From the NCBI GenBank assembly GCA_007695115.1, contig REEK01000099.1, forward strand, positions 1-42,827: a stretch of 42,827 nucleotides of DNA. The letters run 5' to 3'. The first letter of the stretch is position 1; each line of letters starts with the position of its first letter. The position numbers were made by a program, and so were the translations under genes. The stretch is from Sphaerobacteraceae bacterium (GTDB taxonomy: Bacteria > Chloroflexota > Chloroflexia > Thermomicrobiales > Thermomicrobiaceae). Below the pieces are notes generated by a model, which worked only from the letters and a program-made list of their open reading frames with translations, was not told where the DNA came from and did no database searches. Shown in pieces: positions 24,431 to 32,919 of this stretch.

Positions 24431-25600
24431 TTACATCCTTATCCGGTCAGCGGCAAGCTGGGCCCGCTCATGGGCTTCATCGGTGGACGGTCCACACGCG
24501 GTGATGTGTCCCATCTTTCGTCCAAAACGGCTTTCGTCCTTGCCGTAGTTGTGCAGGTGGATCCCGGGAACCGATAGCGCGGCCGCGTACTGGGCATGAT
24601 CCGGCATATCGCCACCGTGGCCGAGGAGATTGACCATCACCGCGGCACCCTCCCGGAGCGACGGATCTCCCATCGGCAAACCGAGCACTGCCCGAACGTG
24701 GTTTTCGAACTGCGACGTGACACACCCCTCGATGCTGTAGTGACCGGAGTTGTGCGGTCTTGGCGCCAGCTCGTTGACCAGTACCCGTCCGTCCTTCAGC
24801 TGAAAGAGCTCCACGCCGAACGTTCCGGTTCCACCGACGGACTCCACCGCAGTTCGGGCAACCCCTGCAACGTGGTCAGACAGTTCAGCGGAAATGTTCG
24901 CGGGAGCGATCACGACCCGGCAGATGTGCAATTCCGGGTCCTGACGGGTCTCCACCACGGGGTAGGTGATGATCTGCCCGTCGCGACCTCGCACGACGAT
25001 GACGGCCAGTTCCCGCTCGAACGGAACGAACTGCTCGACGAACAGCTCCCGATCCGGCCAGCCGAGCGATTCACAGGCTGCCCCTGCCTCGCTGGCTGAA
25101 TCGAGCTTGCGATTGCCGTAGCCGTCGTAACCATCTCGCTTCGCCTTGAGCACGATCGGCCAGCCGAGCTCGTCACCGATCGCTTGAAGGTCCTCAGGAT
25201 CGTTCACAGCACGAAATTCCGGAACCGGAGCTCCGAACTCGAGCATCGCCGATTTCTGCTTGAACTTGTCCTGCACGGTGCGGACGCAATCCGGAGAGGG
25301 CAGCACGGTTGCCCCGGCCCGTTCGAGTTTTTCGAGTACGCCGGCATCAACGAACTCGTTCTCGAGCGTGATGACCGGAGCCAGACGTGCGATTTCGGCT
25401 ATCGCCGCATCGTCGTCCCAGCCACCGTTGAAGATCACTTCACCCTGAGCCATTCGGCCGGCTGGAGAGCCCGGTTTGCCATCGCCGATGACCACACTTA
25501 TACCGAGGGTGCTGGCTGCCTGCAGCGTCATCCGCCCAAGCTGACCGCCGCCCAGAATCCCGAGCGGCGTGTCCAGCTTGCCTGTATTCGGCGCGGTCAT
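24431..25600 (-). CDS. purK: 5-(carboxyamino)imidazole ribonucleotide synthase
   Basis: 389 residues, an ATP-grasp enzyme making N5-CAIR from AIR, bicarbonate and ATP. GILGGGQLGRM marks the N-terminal nucleotide fold. WPIVLKAKRDGYDGYGN is the ATP-grasp phosphate-binding segment. FGVELFQLKDGRVLVNELAPRPHNSGHYS contains the metal-binding and catalytic residues. ATG 25600 follows AAGGTG. It is followed directly by purE on the same strand, giving the two-step ATP-dependent route to CAIR. Confidence 0.96.
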   Translation of the reverse strand: MTAPNTGKLDTPLGILGGGQLGRMTLQAASTLGISVVIGDGKPGSPAGRMAQGEVIFNGGWDDDAAIAEIARLAPVITLENEFVDAGVLEKLERAGATVLPSPDCVRTVQDKFKQKSAMLEFGAPVPEFRAVNDPEDLQAIGDELGWPIVLKAKRDGYDGYGNRKLDSASEAGAACESLGWPDRELFVEQFVPFERELAVIVVRGRDGQIITYPVVETRQDPELHICRVVIAPANISAELSDHVAGVARTAVESVGGTGTFGVELFQLKDGRVLVNELAPRPHNSGHYSIEGCVTSQFENHVRAVLGLPMGDPSLREGAAVMVNLLGHGGDMPDHAQYAAALSVPGIHLHNYGKDESRFGRKMGHITACGPSTDEAHERAQLAADRIRM

Positions 25601-25648
25601 GACGCGACACCTTGCGTTCGGGAGAGGTTGTGTCGCTCAGTCATACGT

Positions 25649-26392
25649 CTAGAGTCCCTTTTTCTTCTTCCACTCCTCGTATTCCGGTCGGGCATCGTCG
25701 TGCAACGGATAGTACCGTCGCAGATCGCCGCCCTCCATCAGACGCTCGCGGGAGAAATCTTCCCATTCGTGATGGAACGTTGCTCGCTCCAGCAGCTGCG
25801 GAATCATGCTGACCGGAACGGTGGCGACGCCATCGTCGTCGGCAACAATGATATCGCCCGGTACGACGAGCGTGTCGCAGCAGGCGATCGGGACGTTCAC
25901 GGCATACGGGAAGATATCGGTCTGGGTATGGAAGTTCGGCGTGGTTCCCTTCATCCAGAATCCGAGACTCTCCAGTTGTTTCGCCTTCGGCCAGTCGCGA
26001 ATACAGCCGTCGATCACGACGCCAGCGCCACCCTTGCCAGCGAAGTAGGTGAGCATCATATCGCCGAAGACGCCGCTGCTCATGCTGCCGCGGGCATCCA
26101 CCACGACGATATCGCCCGGCTGGGCAACGTAGAGCGCGTGACGATGGAGCTGTTCTTCCGGATCCGAATACTCGTCGTGCTGGTAGACATCTTCACGCTT
26201 TGGCATGAACTGCAGCGTGATCGCTGGTCCGGCGACCGCTTTGCCCGGGGTCCAGCTCGGCAACCCGGTGAAGTGGACGTCGCGGATTCCCAGCTTGGAG
26301 AGTGTGCTGGAGACGGTTGCGCTGCCCAGTTCGGCCAGCTGGTCGACGACCTTCTTGTCGGGTCGTTCGATGTCTTTTACCTGCGGTGGCAT
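25649..26392 (-). CDS. RraA-like aldolase/decarboxylase family protein
   Basis: 247 residues of the RraA/HMG (4-hydroxy-4-methyl-2-oxoglutarate) aldolase family. Marks are the N-terminal TVSSTLSKLGI, GDIVVVDARGS, and the active-site block GAGVVIDGCIRD with the arginine and metal-binding aspartate, then PGDIIVADDDGV. Members either cleave 2-oxo acids with a divalent metal or, in some proteobacteria, bind RNase E. No RNase E context is here, and the protein is longer than the classic RraA (about 160 residues). With a mannonate dehydratase gene 93 bases upstream, a role in sugar-acid breakdown is likelier. Confidence 0.88.
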   Translation of the reverse strand: MPPQVKDIERPDKKVVDQLAELGSATVSSTLSKLGIRDVHFTGLPSWTPGKAVAGPAITLQFMPKREDVYQHDEYSDPEEQLHRHALYVAQPGDIVVVDARGSMSSGVFGDMMLTYFAGKGGAGVVIDGCIRDWPKAKQLESLGFWMKGTTPNFHTQTDIFPYAVNVPIACCDTLVVPGDIIVADDDGVATVPVSMIPQLLERATFHHEWEDFSRERLMEGGDLRRYYPLHDDARPEYEEWKKKKGL

Positions 26393-26485
26393 TCAGTGTG
26401 TCCTTTCAACGTACTCTCGCCGTCAATTTGACGACGTATTGGTCGTACAGTAACCGATTTTTCGGTATCTGTAATCAGCGTGCGA

Positions 26486-27457
26486 CTAATGTTGTTCACG
26501 GTAGACGGAATCGCGCAGTCCGCGCATGTATCCGATAGCGTACAGCGCCGCATAAGCGGAGTACCCGTCGCCCTCATCTCCGGCGATCTGCGGAACATGG
26601 TCTGGACGCATGACCCCCTCGTAGCCAACGTCGCGCCAGGCACGCATACATTCCAGCATGTCGGTCTTGCCGTTGTCGTGCCATGTCTCGACGAAATTGT
26701 CGGCGGTTCCGGCAACATCCCGGAAGTGGACGAAGGCAACCTTTTTCTGATTACCGAAATGCCGGATCACGCCCGGCAGATCGTCGGTCATCAGGGTGAA
26801 GTTCCCCTGGCACAGGCCGATCTGATTGACCGGGCTGTCGATCATGTCCACCAGGCGCTGGTAGTTGTCGATGCTGCACATGATCCTGGAGACGCCACGA
26901 GTTGGCGACAGCGGGGGATCGTCCGGGTGCATGGCCAGCGTAACGCCGGCTTTCTCGGCCACCGGCACCACGCGTTTGAGGAAGTACTCGAGGTTGTCCC
27001 AGAGTTCTTCTTCGGAGATGGGGCCCTGCTCCGGTTTGTCATCCGCCACGAGGGCGTTGTCATATCCGGTGACGAGTGAGCCTCCCCGCGACTCGATCGT
27101 CCGGCTGGTTCGATGGACCACGAAATCGGCCATCCACTCGTAACACCAGACCGGAATACCCAGCCGGCCCATGTTTTCCAGCAAGGTGCAGACAGTGTCG
27201 ATCTCCTCGTCACGACCTTCCTGCCCACGCTTGGCCTTGAAGAGCGGGGGGCGCTGTTCAATGACGGCCAGGTTGAATCCGGCGTCGTTGTAGCGCTGCT
27301 TCATGCGCATCAGGGGCATGTAATCCCAGGGCGCATCCCCGCGATTCATGCGGTCGTTCCATGGCAGACCACCCACGACCTCGGTAACGCCAGCCTGGAG
27401 TGTGGTTTCCCAGGCGAGGTTCGGCTCGGGCGGCAGGACTTCGGCGATCCTGAACAT
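26486..27457 (-). CDS. uxuA: Mannonate dehydratase (UxuA family)
   Basis: 323 residues from ATG 27457 (AAAGGA site six bases before, counted past an adjacent ATG at 27460). A longer frame to 27709 lacks family sequence. UxuA dehydrates D-mannonate to 2-keto-3-deoxygluconate in glucuronate catabolism. The four metal ligands of the family align: H177 in AMHPDDPP, C216 in GLCQGNF, H244 in FVHFRDV and D286 in RPDHVP. It is shorter than the E. coli enzyme (394 residues). The RraA-like gene lies downstream on the same strand, and no uxaC or uxuB is in the window. The family call is firm and the substrate likely. Confidence 0.88.
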   Translation of the reverse strand: MFRIAEVLPPEPNLAWETTLQAGVTEVVGGLPWNDRMNRGDAPWDYMPLMRMKQRYNDAGFNLAVIEQRPPLFKAKRGQEGRDEEIDTVCTLLENMGRLGIPVWCYEWMADFVVHRTSRTIESRGGSLVTGYDNALVADDKPEQGPISEEELWDNLEYFLKRVVPVAEKAGVTLAMHPDDPPLSPTRGVSRIMCSIDNYQRLVDMIDSPVNQIGLCQGNFTLMTDDLPGVIRHFGNQKKVAFVHFRDVAGTADNFVETWHDNGKTDMLECMRAWRDVGYEGVMRPDHVPQIAGDEGDGYSAYAALYAIGYMRGLRDSVYREQH

Positions 27458-27525
27458 CATTGTTCCTTTCGCTCGGTTTGTCAGGCTGCCGCCATCATAC
27501 ATGAGCGCGGGACGTTGTCCAGACT

Positions 27526-28767
27526 CTAGCTCTCGATCCGTTTGAAGATCATTCCGGTATTGATCCCGCCAAAGCCGAGTGCGTTCGACAATATCGTGTC
27601 GACCCGTGTCTCCATACCCTTGCCGGTGATGAGATTCAGCGGTTTCGTGGTGTCTGCGCTCTCCAGATTCAGGGTGGGTGGAATCCACTGGTGTTGCAGG
27701 GTCAGGCACATGAGTGTCGCTTCGACGGCTCCACTGGCGCCGAGTGGATGCCCGTAGTAGCCCTTGGTGCCACTCACCGGGATCGTTTCACCCCGTTCAC
27801 CGAATGCATTGTGAATCGCCAGCGATTCGGCCGCATCACCCAGCGGGGTCGATGTCGAGTGTGAGTTGATGTAATCGACATCTTCCGGGCCGATCCCGGC
27901 ATCAGCCATCGTGAGCGACAGCGCTCGGCCAGCCTGGATGGCGTCAGGTCGGGGAGCGATCATGTTGTAGGCGTCATTGGTGGCTGCGTAGCCGGTGATC
28001 TCGGCAAGTGGGGTCGCACCGCGAGAGATGGCGTGCTCGTATTCTTCCAGCACTACCATCGCCGCCGCTTCGGCGAGCACGAAACCGTCCCGCTTGGCAT
28101 CGAATGGGCGGCTGGCATGCAGCGGATCATCGTTGTTTGTGGAAAGTGCCCGGATCAGCGAGAATCCGCCGAAGATCATCGGTGCCAGTGGTGCTTCCAC
28201 CGCTCCGCCAAGCATCACATCGATGTCGCCGTTCCGGATCATCTTGAACGCTTCGCCAATTGCGTTTGCCCCGGACGCGCAGGAATTTGCGTTGCCCATC
28301 GATGGCCCGTGGAGCCCGAATTCGATCGCCACATTGGTTGCTCCGGCACCACCGAATACAGCCAGCGCGATCATTGGATCGACGGCTTTCAGACCACCAT
28401 TGAAATATCGATTGTGCTGCGCCTCTCCGTAGGCAACACCGCCGAGCGCTGATCCCAGATGGACGCCGATCTCCATACCGTGATCCGAGAACGGATCGAT
28501 CCCGGCATGCTCCAGCGCCAGTTTGCTGGACGCCACCGAGAGCTGGCTGAAGCGATCGAGCCGCTTAGCCCGCTTCACGGACATGAAATCGAGAGGATCG
28601 AACGATGGAATGGCTGCGGCGATGCGGGCTTTGAATTCAGCTGGATCGAGAAAGTCGACCGGTCTTACTCGAGACTCCAACGATTGCAGCGCAGCCCATG
28701 ATTCTTCCGGGCCGGTGCCGAGCGGGGTAATCATGCCGAGGCCGGTTATGACGACACGGCGGCTCAT
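27526..28767 (-). CDS. KAS II-type 3-oxoacyl-ACP synthase (FabF-like)
   Basis: 413 residues, full FabF length. The thiolase-fold triad is intact and sits at the same numbers as in E. coli FabF: C163 in NSCASGANAIG, H303 in NSHSTSTPLGD, and H340 in GYYGHPLGASGA, with K335 before it. The H303 block reads NSHS rather than the usual NAHG. It would extend an acyl-ACP with malonyl-ACP. Its neighbours are not other fatty-acid genes but an SRPBCC protein (four-base ATGA overlap), an FAD oxidoreductase and a methyltransferase. It could therefore be a lone type II polyketide-like synthase. No acyl carrier protein or chain-length factor is visible. Confidence 0.92.
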   Translation of the reverse strand: MSRRVVITGLGMITPLGTGPEESWAALQSLESRVRPVDFLDPAEFKARIAAAIPSFDPLDFMSVKRAKRLDRFSQLSVASSKLALEHAGIDPFSDHGMEIGVHLGSALGGVAYGEAQHNRYFNGGLKAVDPMIALAVFGGAGATNVAIEFGLHGPSMGNANSCASGANAIGEAFKMIRNGDIDVMLGGAVEAPLAPMIFGGFSLIRALSTNNDDPLHASRPFDAKRDGFVLAEAAAMVVLEEYEHAISRGATPLAEITGYAATNDAYNMIAPRPDAIQAGRALSLTMADAGIGPEDVDYINSHSTSTPLGDAAESLAIHNAFGERGETIPVSGTKGYYGHPLGASGAVEATLMCLTLQHQWIPPTLNLESADTTKPLNLITGKGMETRVDTILSNALGFGGINTGMIFKRIES

Positions 28768-29243
28768 GTTGCTACTCCATCAGGGGCAGGATGCCCCGCT
28801 TCAATAAGTTCCTTGACACGACGCAGCGTCGTGCCGGCGATTGCATCGACGAATAGCGGGCCAACGACCCACGTTGCTGCGAACCCGCCGATGATCGGCC
28901 ATTTCAGCACCAGATCATGAACGATCGTCACCTTAACCCCGTCATCGGTTGGCTCAAACAGCCACTCAACTTCCATGCCTTTGGTGATGCCGCCGACATG
29001 GGTAAAGGTCACTCGTGGCTCCTCGGCGATATTCGTCTGCTTGGCCCACCATCTAACCGGCCAGTTGGCGATGTAGAAATTTCGGTTGGCGGCCATTTCG
29101 ACCAGTTTGTTGTTGCCTTCCTGATCGAGCAGGTGAACCCAGCGGTAGTGTGGCAGGATCTCTGGCCATCGTTCGGTTGCCGCCGCGTACCGATAGACGG
29201 TCATCGGGTCCGCCTTGATATGTATGCTCGTTTCGGTATGCAT
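28764..29243 (-). CDS. SRPBCC family protein (polyketide cyclase/lipid-binding-like)
   Basis: 159 residues with the START/SRPBCC layout: HTETSIHIKADPMTVYRYAA at the N-terminus, RWPEILPHYRWVHLL, a central VEMAANRNFYIANWPVRWWAK, and a final long helix (GTTLRRVKELIEA). Members bind hydrophobic ligands, and some in polyketide clusters cyclise or aromatise poly-keto chains. No clear catalytic residue can be named. ATGA overlap with the ketosynthase gene downstream and 19 bases from the oxidoreductase stop upstream place it inside the four-gene operon. The context supports a role in processing the ketosynthase product. Confidence 0.85.
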   Translation of the reverse strand: MHTETSIHIKADPMTVYRYAAATERWPEILPHYRWVHLLDQEGNNKLVEMAANRNFYIANWPVRWWAKQTNIAEEPRVTFTHVGGITKGMEVEWLFEPTDDGVKVTIVHDLVLKWPIIGGFAATWVVGPLFVDAIAGTTLRRVKELIEAGHPAPDGVAT

Positions 29244-29262
29244 CCCTTACTCCCTTCGCGTG

Positions 29263-30462
29263 CTACGGCCTCAGCAGGTTCCAGAGGAATCGCGGTCGGA
29301 ACGCGTACCGGGCCGGTTCGTAGTCTCCAAGCAACCCGTTCAGTGTTGTCAGCACCTGTTCCCGTTCTGGAACTCTCTTCAAGACATAATCGAGCAAGGG
29401 TGGCGTGCTGACAATCATCTGGATCACTTCACAGGCGCGTTGCTTGGTCTGAAACGATTGCGACCGGGCACGACGATACCCGATCGGGCGCCGATCGTCC
29501 CGCGATAGTGCCCGCTGCACTGCCCGCGATGCAATCTTGCCGCCGGTGAGTGCCCGGTGAACCCCTTCACCGGTCATCGGATCGAAGAATCCCGACGCAT
29601 CACCCACGAGCAGGTAGCCGGGACCAGATGGTTTGCGGACCTTCTTTCCGAGCGGGCCAACTCCGCGAACATTGGAGATCCGCATCGCATCGCCCAGGAG
29701 GTAGTCGATCCCGGGTAGCGTTCTGATCATTCGGTCAAAGAATTCACCGGTCGTTTCATCGTGCGTCTTGGTTCCGAGCGGCACGACGAGCGAGACATTG
29801 ACTTCGGTTTCGGTTACCGGAGTCAGTCCACAGTAGATGCCCTCGCCGATGTGCATCTGTCCGTATTCGACATCTGCTGGCAAGTTGGTGAATCGCGCTA
29901 CCAGGCCGAGTCGCCGCGGCCATAGCTGTCTGCGATCCAGATTGAGGGTGCGGGCCAGCGTCGAGTTCAATCCATCGGCGGCAACCACGATGTCTGCCGA
30001 GACCGTGGAGCGATTACTCCCCTGGCGTATCTCTGCTCCGGTAACCTGATTACCGTCCATGATGGGAGATGTCATCCGGACACCTTCGTGGACGTCGACC
30101 CCACTGTCGGCCGCCAGCTCCAGCAGTTCCTGATCGAGAATCGAGCGCTTGACGCCGAGCGCACTGTTGCCGGATGGACGGTAATTTCCAAAATTCAGCG
30201 GCAGGTGATGTTCACCGGCTACGAGCTGCATACCTGTCAACGTGCGGTGATCCCGATTGTATATCCGCGGCAGCGCCCCGAGTTCATCGAGCGAATCGAC
30301 GACACCAGGACTGCAATATTCGGCGCATGCTTTCTCCCGTGGAAAACGAGCCTGATCGACGAGCATCACTGACACGCCTGCCCGGGCGAGGCGGATCGCA
30401 GTGGACGAGCCGGCAGGTCCGCCACCCACAACCAGCACGTCGGTATGGTGGTTGGCTACCAT
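29263..30462 (-). CDS. FAD-dependent oxidoreductase (geranylgeranyl reductase family)
   Basis: 399 residues. The Rossmann FAD motif VVGGGPAGSS is at residues 11-20, the CAEYCSPG segment near 46-53, and the late FAD site GYLLVGDASGFFDPMTGEG. This is the pattern of the geranylgeranyl reductase/p-hydroxybenzoate hydroxylase group, which reduces double bonds or hydroxylates and halogenates rings. No halogenase-specific WxWxIP block is seen. The start overlaps the methyltransferase stop by seven bases, so translation is coupled. Its place in the ketosynthase operon suggests tailoring of an acyl or aromatic product. Confidence 0.9.
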   Translation of the reverse strand: MVANHHTDVLVVGGGPAGSSTAIRLARAGVSVMLVDQARFPREKACAEYCSPGVVDSLDELGALPRIYNRDHRTLTGMQLVAGEHHLPLNFGNYRPSGNSALGVKRSILDQELLELAADSGVDVHEGVRMTSPIMDGNQVTGAEIRQGSNRSTVSADIVVAADGLNSTLARTLNLDRRQLWPRRLGLVARFTNLPADVEYGQMHIGEGIYCGLTPVTETEVNVSLVVPLGTKTHDETTGEFFDRMIRTLPGIDYLLGDAMRISNVRGVGPLGKKVRKPSGPGYLLVGDASGFFDPMTGEGVHRALTGGKIASRAVQRALSRDDRRPIGYRRARSQSFQTKQRACEVIQMIVSTPPLLDYVLKRVPEREQVLTTLNGLLGDYEPARYAFRPRFLWNLLRP

Positions 30463-31193
30463 TCACGAACCCCGATCGTCATTGCAATCCGGTACCAGAG
30501 GGCCGAATCGAAGACCGGCGCGTTCAGTCCTGCTTCTCGGGCAAGGCTGGCCAGCTCTGGCTCGGTCCGGCCGCGCTGGATCGAGCGGTGAGCATCGTGT
30601 CTGGTGAGCGGGTTGGAGGTTGCGATGCGTCCCAGCATCCAGGCCACGGCGTATCCGTGAGGCGTTCGACTCAGGTCATTGACGATGATGCCGAGTTTCG
30701 ACACCCGGGCCATCTCTCTTAGCGCAACAACGGCGTCATCATCCGAGAGATGGTGCAGCGTCATCGAGGACATCGCGACATCGATGCTGTTGTCGGCAAT
30801 GGGAAGTTCGAGCATCGAGCCCTGGATGAAATCGATTGACCGATTTGGCGGCAACGTCCCGGCGGTTTTGAGCGTCGCCAGATCGATATCCAGTCCAATC
30901 GCCTCACAACGGAGATCGCGCTCGGCGGCCCAGTGCATCACGGCTCTCGGGATGTCGGCGTGACCAGTACCGATGTCGAGGATCGACAGCGAATCGCCGG
31001 AGCGGAGGTGGCCGGTCAATCGGGTCAATCCGGCGAGCGAGATCCGGTTTCCACCCAGCAGGGTGTTGACGCGGCGCATGTCTTCGAACGTTCCGTAGAG
31101 GTGTTCTGGTGGGTGGTTTCCTTCATCGAGAATCTCGTGTGGATAGCTGCGGTGCTTGAGTGGGTTCAGGCCGGACAACTTGTCGGTAGGCAT
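30456..31193 (-). CDS. Class I SAM-dependent methyltransferase
   Basis: 245 residues. SAM-binding motif I is SILDIGTGHADIPRAV (from residue 70). IGLDIDLATLK is the acidic end of strand 2, and VAMSSMTLHHL is motif post-II. It is of the UbiE/Methyltransf_11 type, with no way to name the acceptor. It is the first gene of the minus-strand run that continues into the oxidoreductase, SRPBCC and ketosynthase genes, so the promoter should lie in 31194-31475. O- or C-methylation of the operon's product is the simplest reading. Confidence 0.88.
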   Translation of the reverse strand: MPTDKLSGLNPLKHRSYPHEILDEGNHPPEHLYGTFEDMRRVNTLLGGNRISLAGLTRLTGHLRSGDSLSILDIGTGHADIPRAVMHWAAERDLRCEAIGLDIDLATLKTAGTLPPNRSIDFIQGSMLELPIADNSIDVAMSSMTLHHLSDDDAVVALREMARVSKLGIIVNDLSRTPHGYAVAWMLGRIATSNPLTRHDAHRSIQRGRTEPELASLAREAGLNAPVFDSALWYRIAMTIGVREW

Positions 31194-31475
31194 AGTGTGG
31201 TTTCATTTCCGATTCGTATGGATGACTGCTAAAACGGATCGACAGATCGACGGGTGTCTCATGTCGCGGCTGCGACTCTGTGGCTTGCTCCTGAAAGCTT
31301 GCCATTAATGGCGATTATGGTCGTGTGCGTATCTCGTCGCTAACCCTCTGGTAACAGGAAATGCGCTGTGCCGTTCCGGCACGAAAATGGCGCACCTTGC
31401 AGTGAATAGTCAGCACGCATGGGCACGTCGAGTCTACCTGTTTCCCACACCGGTCTCGCCGAAAGGATCGAAATT

Positions 31476-32702
31476 GTGAACACCATCATCTCAATCGAAC
31501 CTGGAACTCCGATGGAGAGTCAGGTTCGGCCCGGGCACAATCGATGGCATCCGGACATTCCTCCAGTGGCCAGTGCGGGTCGCGGAGATCGTATTCGGGT
31601 CGAATGCCCGGATATGTTCGACTGGCAGATCAGAAACGATGATGACGCCAGCGACATCGCTGAGTTGAACATGAACCGGGCCCACATGGTGTGTGGGCCG
31701 ATTGCGGTCGAGGGAGCCCGTCCGGGCGATCTTCTGGTTGTCGATATTCTCGATGTCGGTCCGCTTCCCGGGCGGGCGTGGGGCTATACCGGGATCATGC
31801 GCCCCGAGATGGGTGGGATGCTTGCTGACTACTTCTCCGAACCTCGCAAAGCTATCTGGGACTTCGAGGGCATCTACGCAACATCGCGCCACATTCCGGG
31901 GGTTCGATTTGCTGGTCAAGTGCATCCGGGGATTCTCGCCGTGGCGCCATCACATGAATTGCTGGATCGATGGAACAGTCGGGAGCAGGCGCTCATCCAG
32001 ACAGACCCAGATAGGGTTCCGGAGCTTGCCACTGTGCCAGACCCGGATGGTGCCGTGCTGGGAAGCCTGTCCGGAGCGGAGTTCGAGCGCGTCGCCAGTG
32101 AAGCGGCAAGAACGCTACCGGGCCGTGAGAATGGAGGAAACTGCGACATTAAAAATCTCTCCAGAGGGTCTCGACTGTACATGCCGGTGTTTGTCGAGGG
32201 CGCGAACCTCTCAGTGGGAGATCTCCACTTCTCATTGGCAGACGGTGAGGCTACTGTCTGCGGAGCGATCGAGATGGCCGGGTATCTCGATCTTCGAGTC
32301 GACGTCATTCCGAATGGCATGGACGTTTACGGCACCAGCAATCCATTTTTCGTTACTGGTCCAATCAATGTGGAATACACCGAACGAATCGTCTTCGAAG
32401 GGTTTTCGATTGAGGCTGATGGCACGCAGGGATTCCTCGATGCGCACGCTTCGTATCGTCAGGCGTGCCTGGAAGCAATCAGATACCTCTCTCGTTTTGG
32501 CTATTCCGAGGAACAGGCGTACGTGATCCTGAGCACAGCGCCGATCGAGACGCGAATCAACGCCCTCGGTGGCAAGCCTAACGCCGTCTGCACCATGGCT
32601 GTTCCCACAGGGATCTTCGAGGGTGACATCAAACCGCAATCGCGCAGCAACTGGGGCACCCCCGCCAGTGTCGATCTGGCGTCAGTCGTTGCCGCCGGGT
32701 GA
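31476..32702 (+). CDS. Acetamidase/formamidase family protein
   Basis: 408 residues from GTG 31476, which follows AAAGGA by eight bases; an upstream ATG at 31419 lacks a ribosome site. The family hydrolyses short amides to ammonia and a carboxylate. It shows RPGHNRWHPDIPP near the N-terminus, PGDLLVVDILDV, GENGGNCD-like RENGGNCDIKNLSRGSRL, and VGDLHFSLADGE with the acidic-site residues. PhFmdA-type proteins are of this length. It faces the methyltransferase gene divergently. The exact amide is unknown. Confidence 0.9.
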   Translation: MNTIISIEPGTPMESQVRPGHNRWHPDIPPVASAGRGDRIRVECPDMFDWQIRNDDDASDIAELNMNRAHMVCGPIAVEGARPGDLLVVDILDVGPLPGRAWGYTGIMRPEMGGMLADYFSEPRKAIWDFEGIYATSRHIPGVRFAGQVHPGILAVAPSHELLDRWNSREQALIQTDPDRVPELATVPDPDGAVLGSLSGAEFERVASEAARTLPGRENGGNCDIKNLSRGSRLYMPVFVEGANLSVGDLHFSLADGEATVCGAIEMAGYLDLRVDVIPNGMDVYGTSNPFFVTGPINVEYTERIVFEGFSIEADGTQGFLDAHASYRQACLEAIRYLSRFGYSEEQAYVILSTAPIETRINALGGKPNAVCTMAVPTGIFEGDIKPQSRSNWGTPASVDLASVVAAG

Positions 32703-32774
32703 CCGCCCGAGAGGCTGATTGATCGGTTCGTTGCGCCTGCCGGCCTATTGCGTGATTCCCCGTTTTCATGCACA

Positions 32775-32802
32775 TTGATGGCGAGACACTGGAGTGGATA
32801 AT
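32775..32802 (+). promoter_or_regulatory. Candidate promoter of rhamnonate dehydratase-like gene
   Basis: TTGATG (32775-32780) and GATAAT (32797-32802) are 16 bases apart, about 120 bases before the GTG start. The -10 matches consensus at five of six positions. Confidence 0.4.
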
Positions 32803-32919
32803 CGATCCTGTTCTGTCAGATGCGCTACTCAAGCGATCCGGTCTGGCATCTGGTTCTGATCGTTCGATGCCGAACGACTGGACGCGATGTCGCGTCTGTT
32901 CTCGGGAAAGGGAATCAAT

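Noticed and set aside
25184-26431. Plus-strand open frame of 415 codons over purK and the RraA-like gene
   Set aside because: Both genes on the minus strand are well identified; this frame spans the gap between them and shows no motif.
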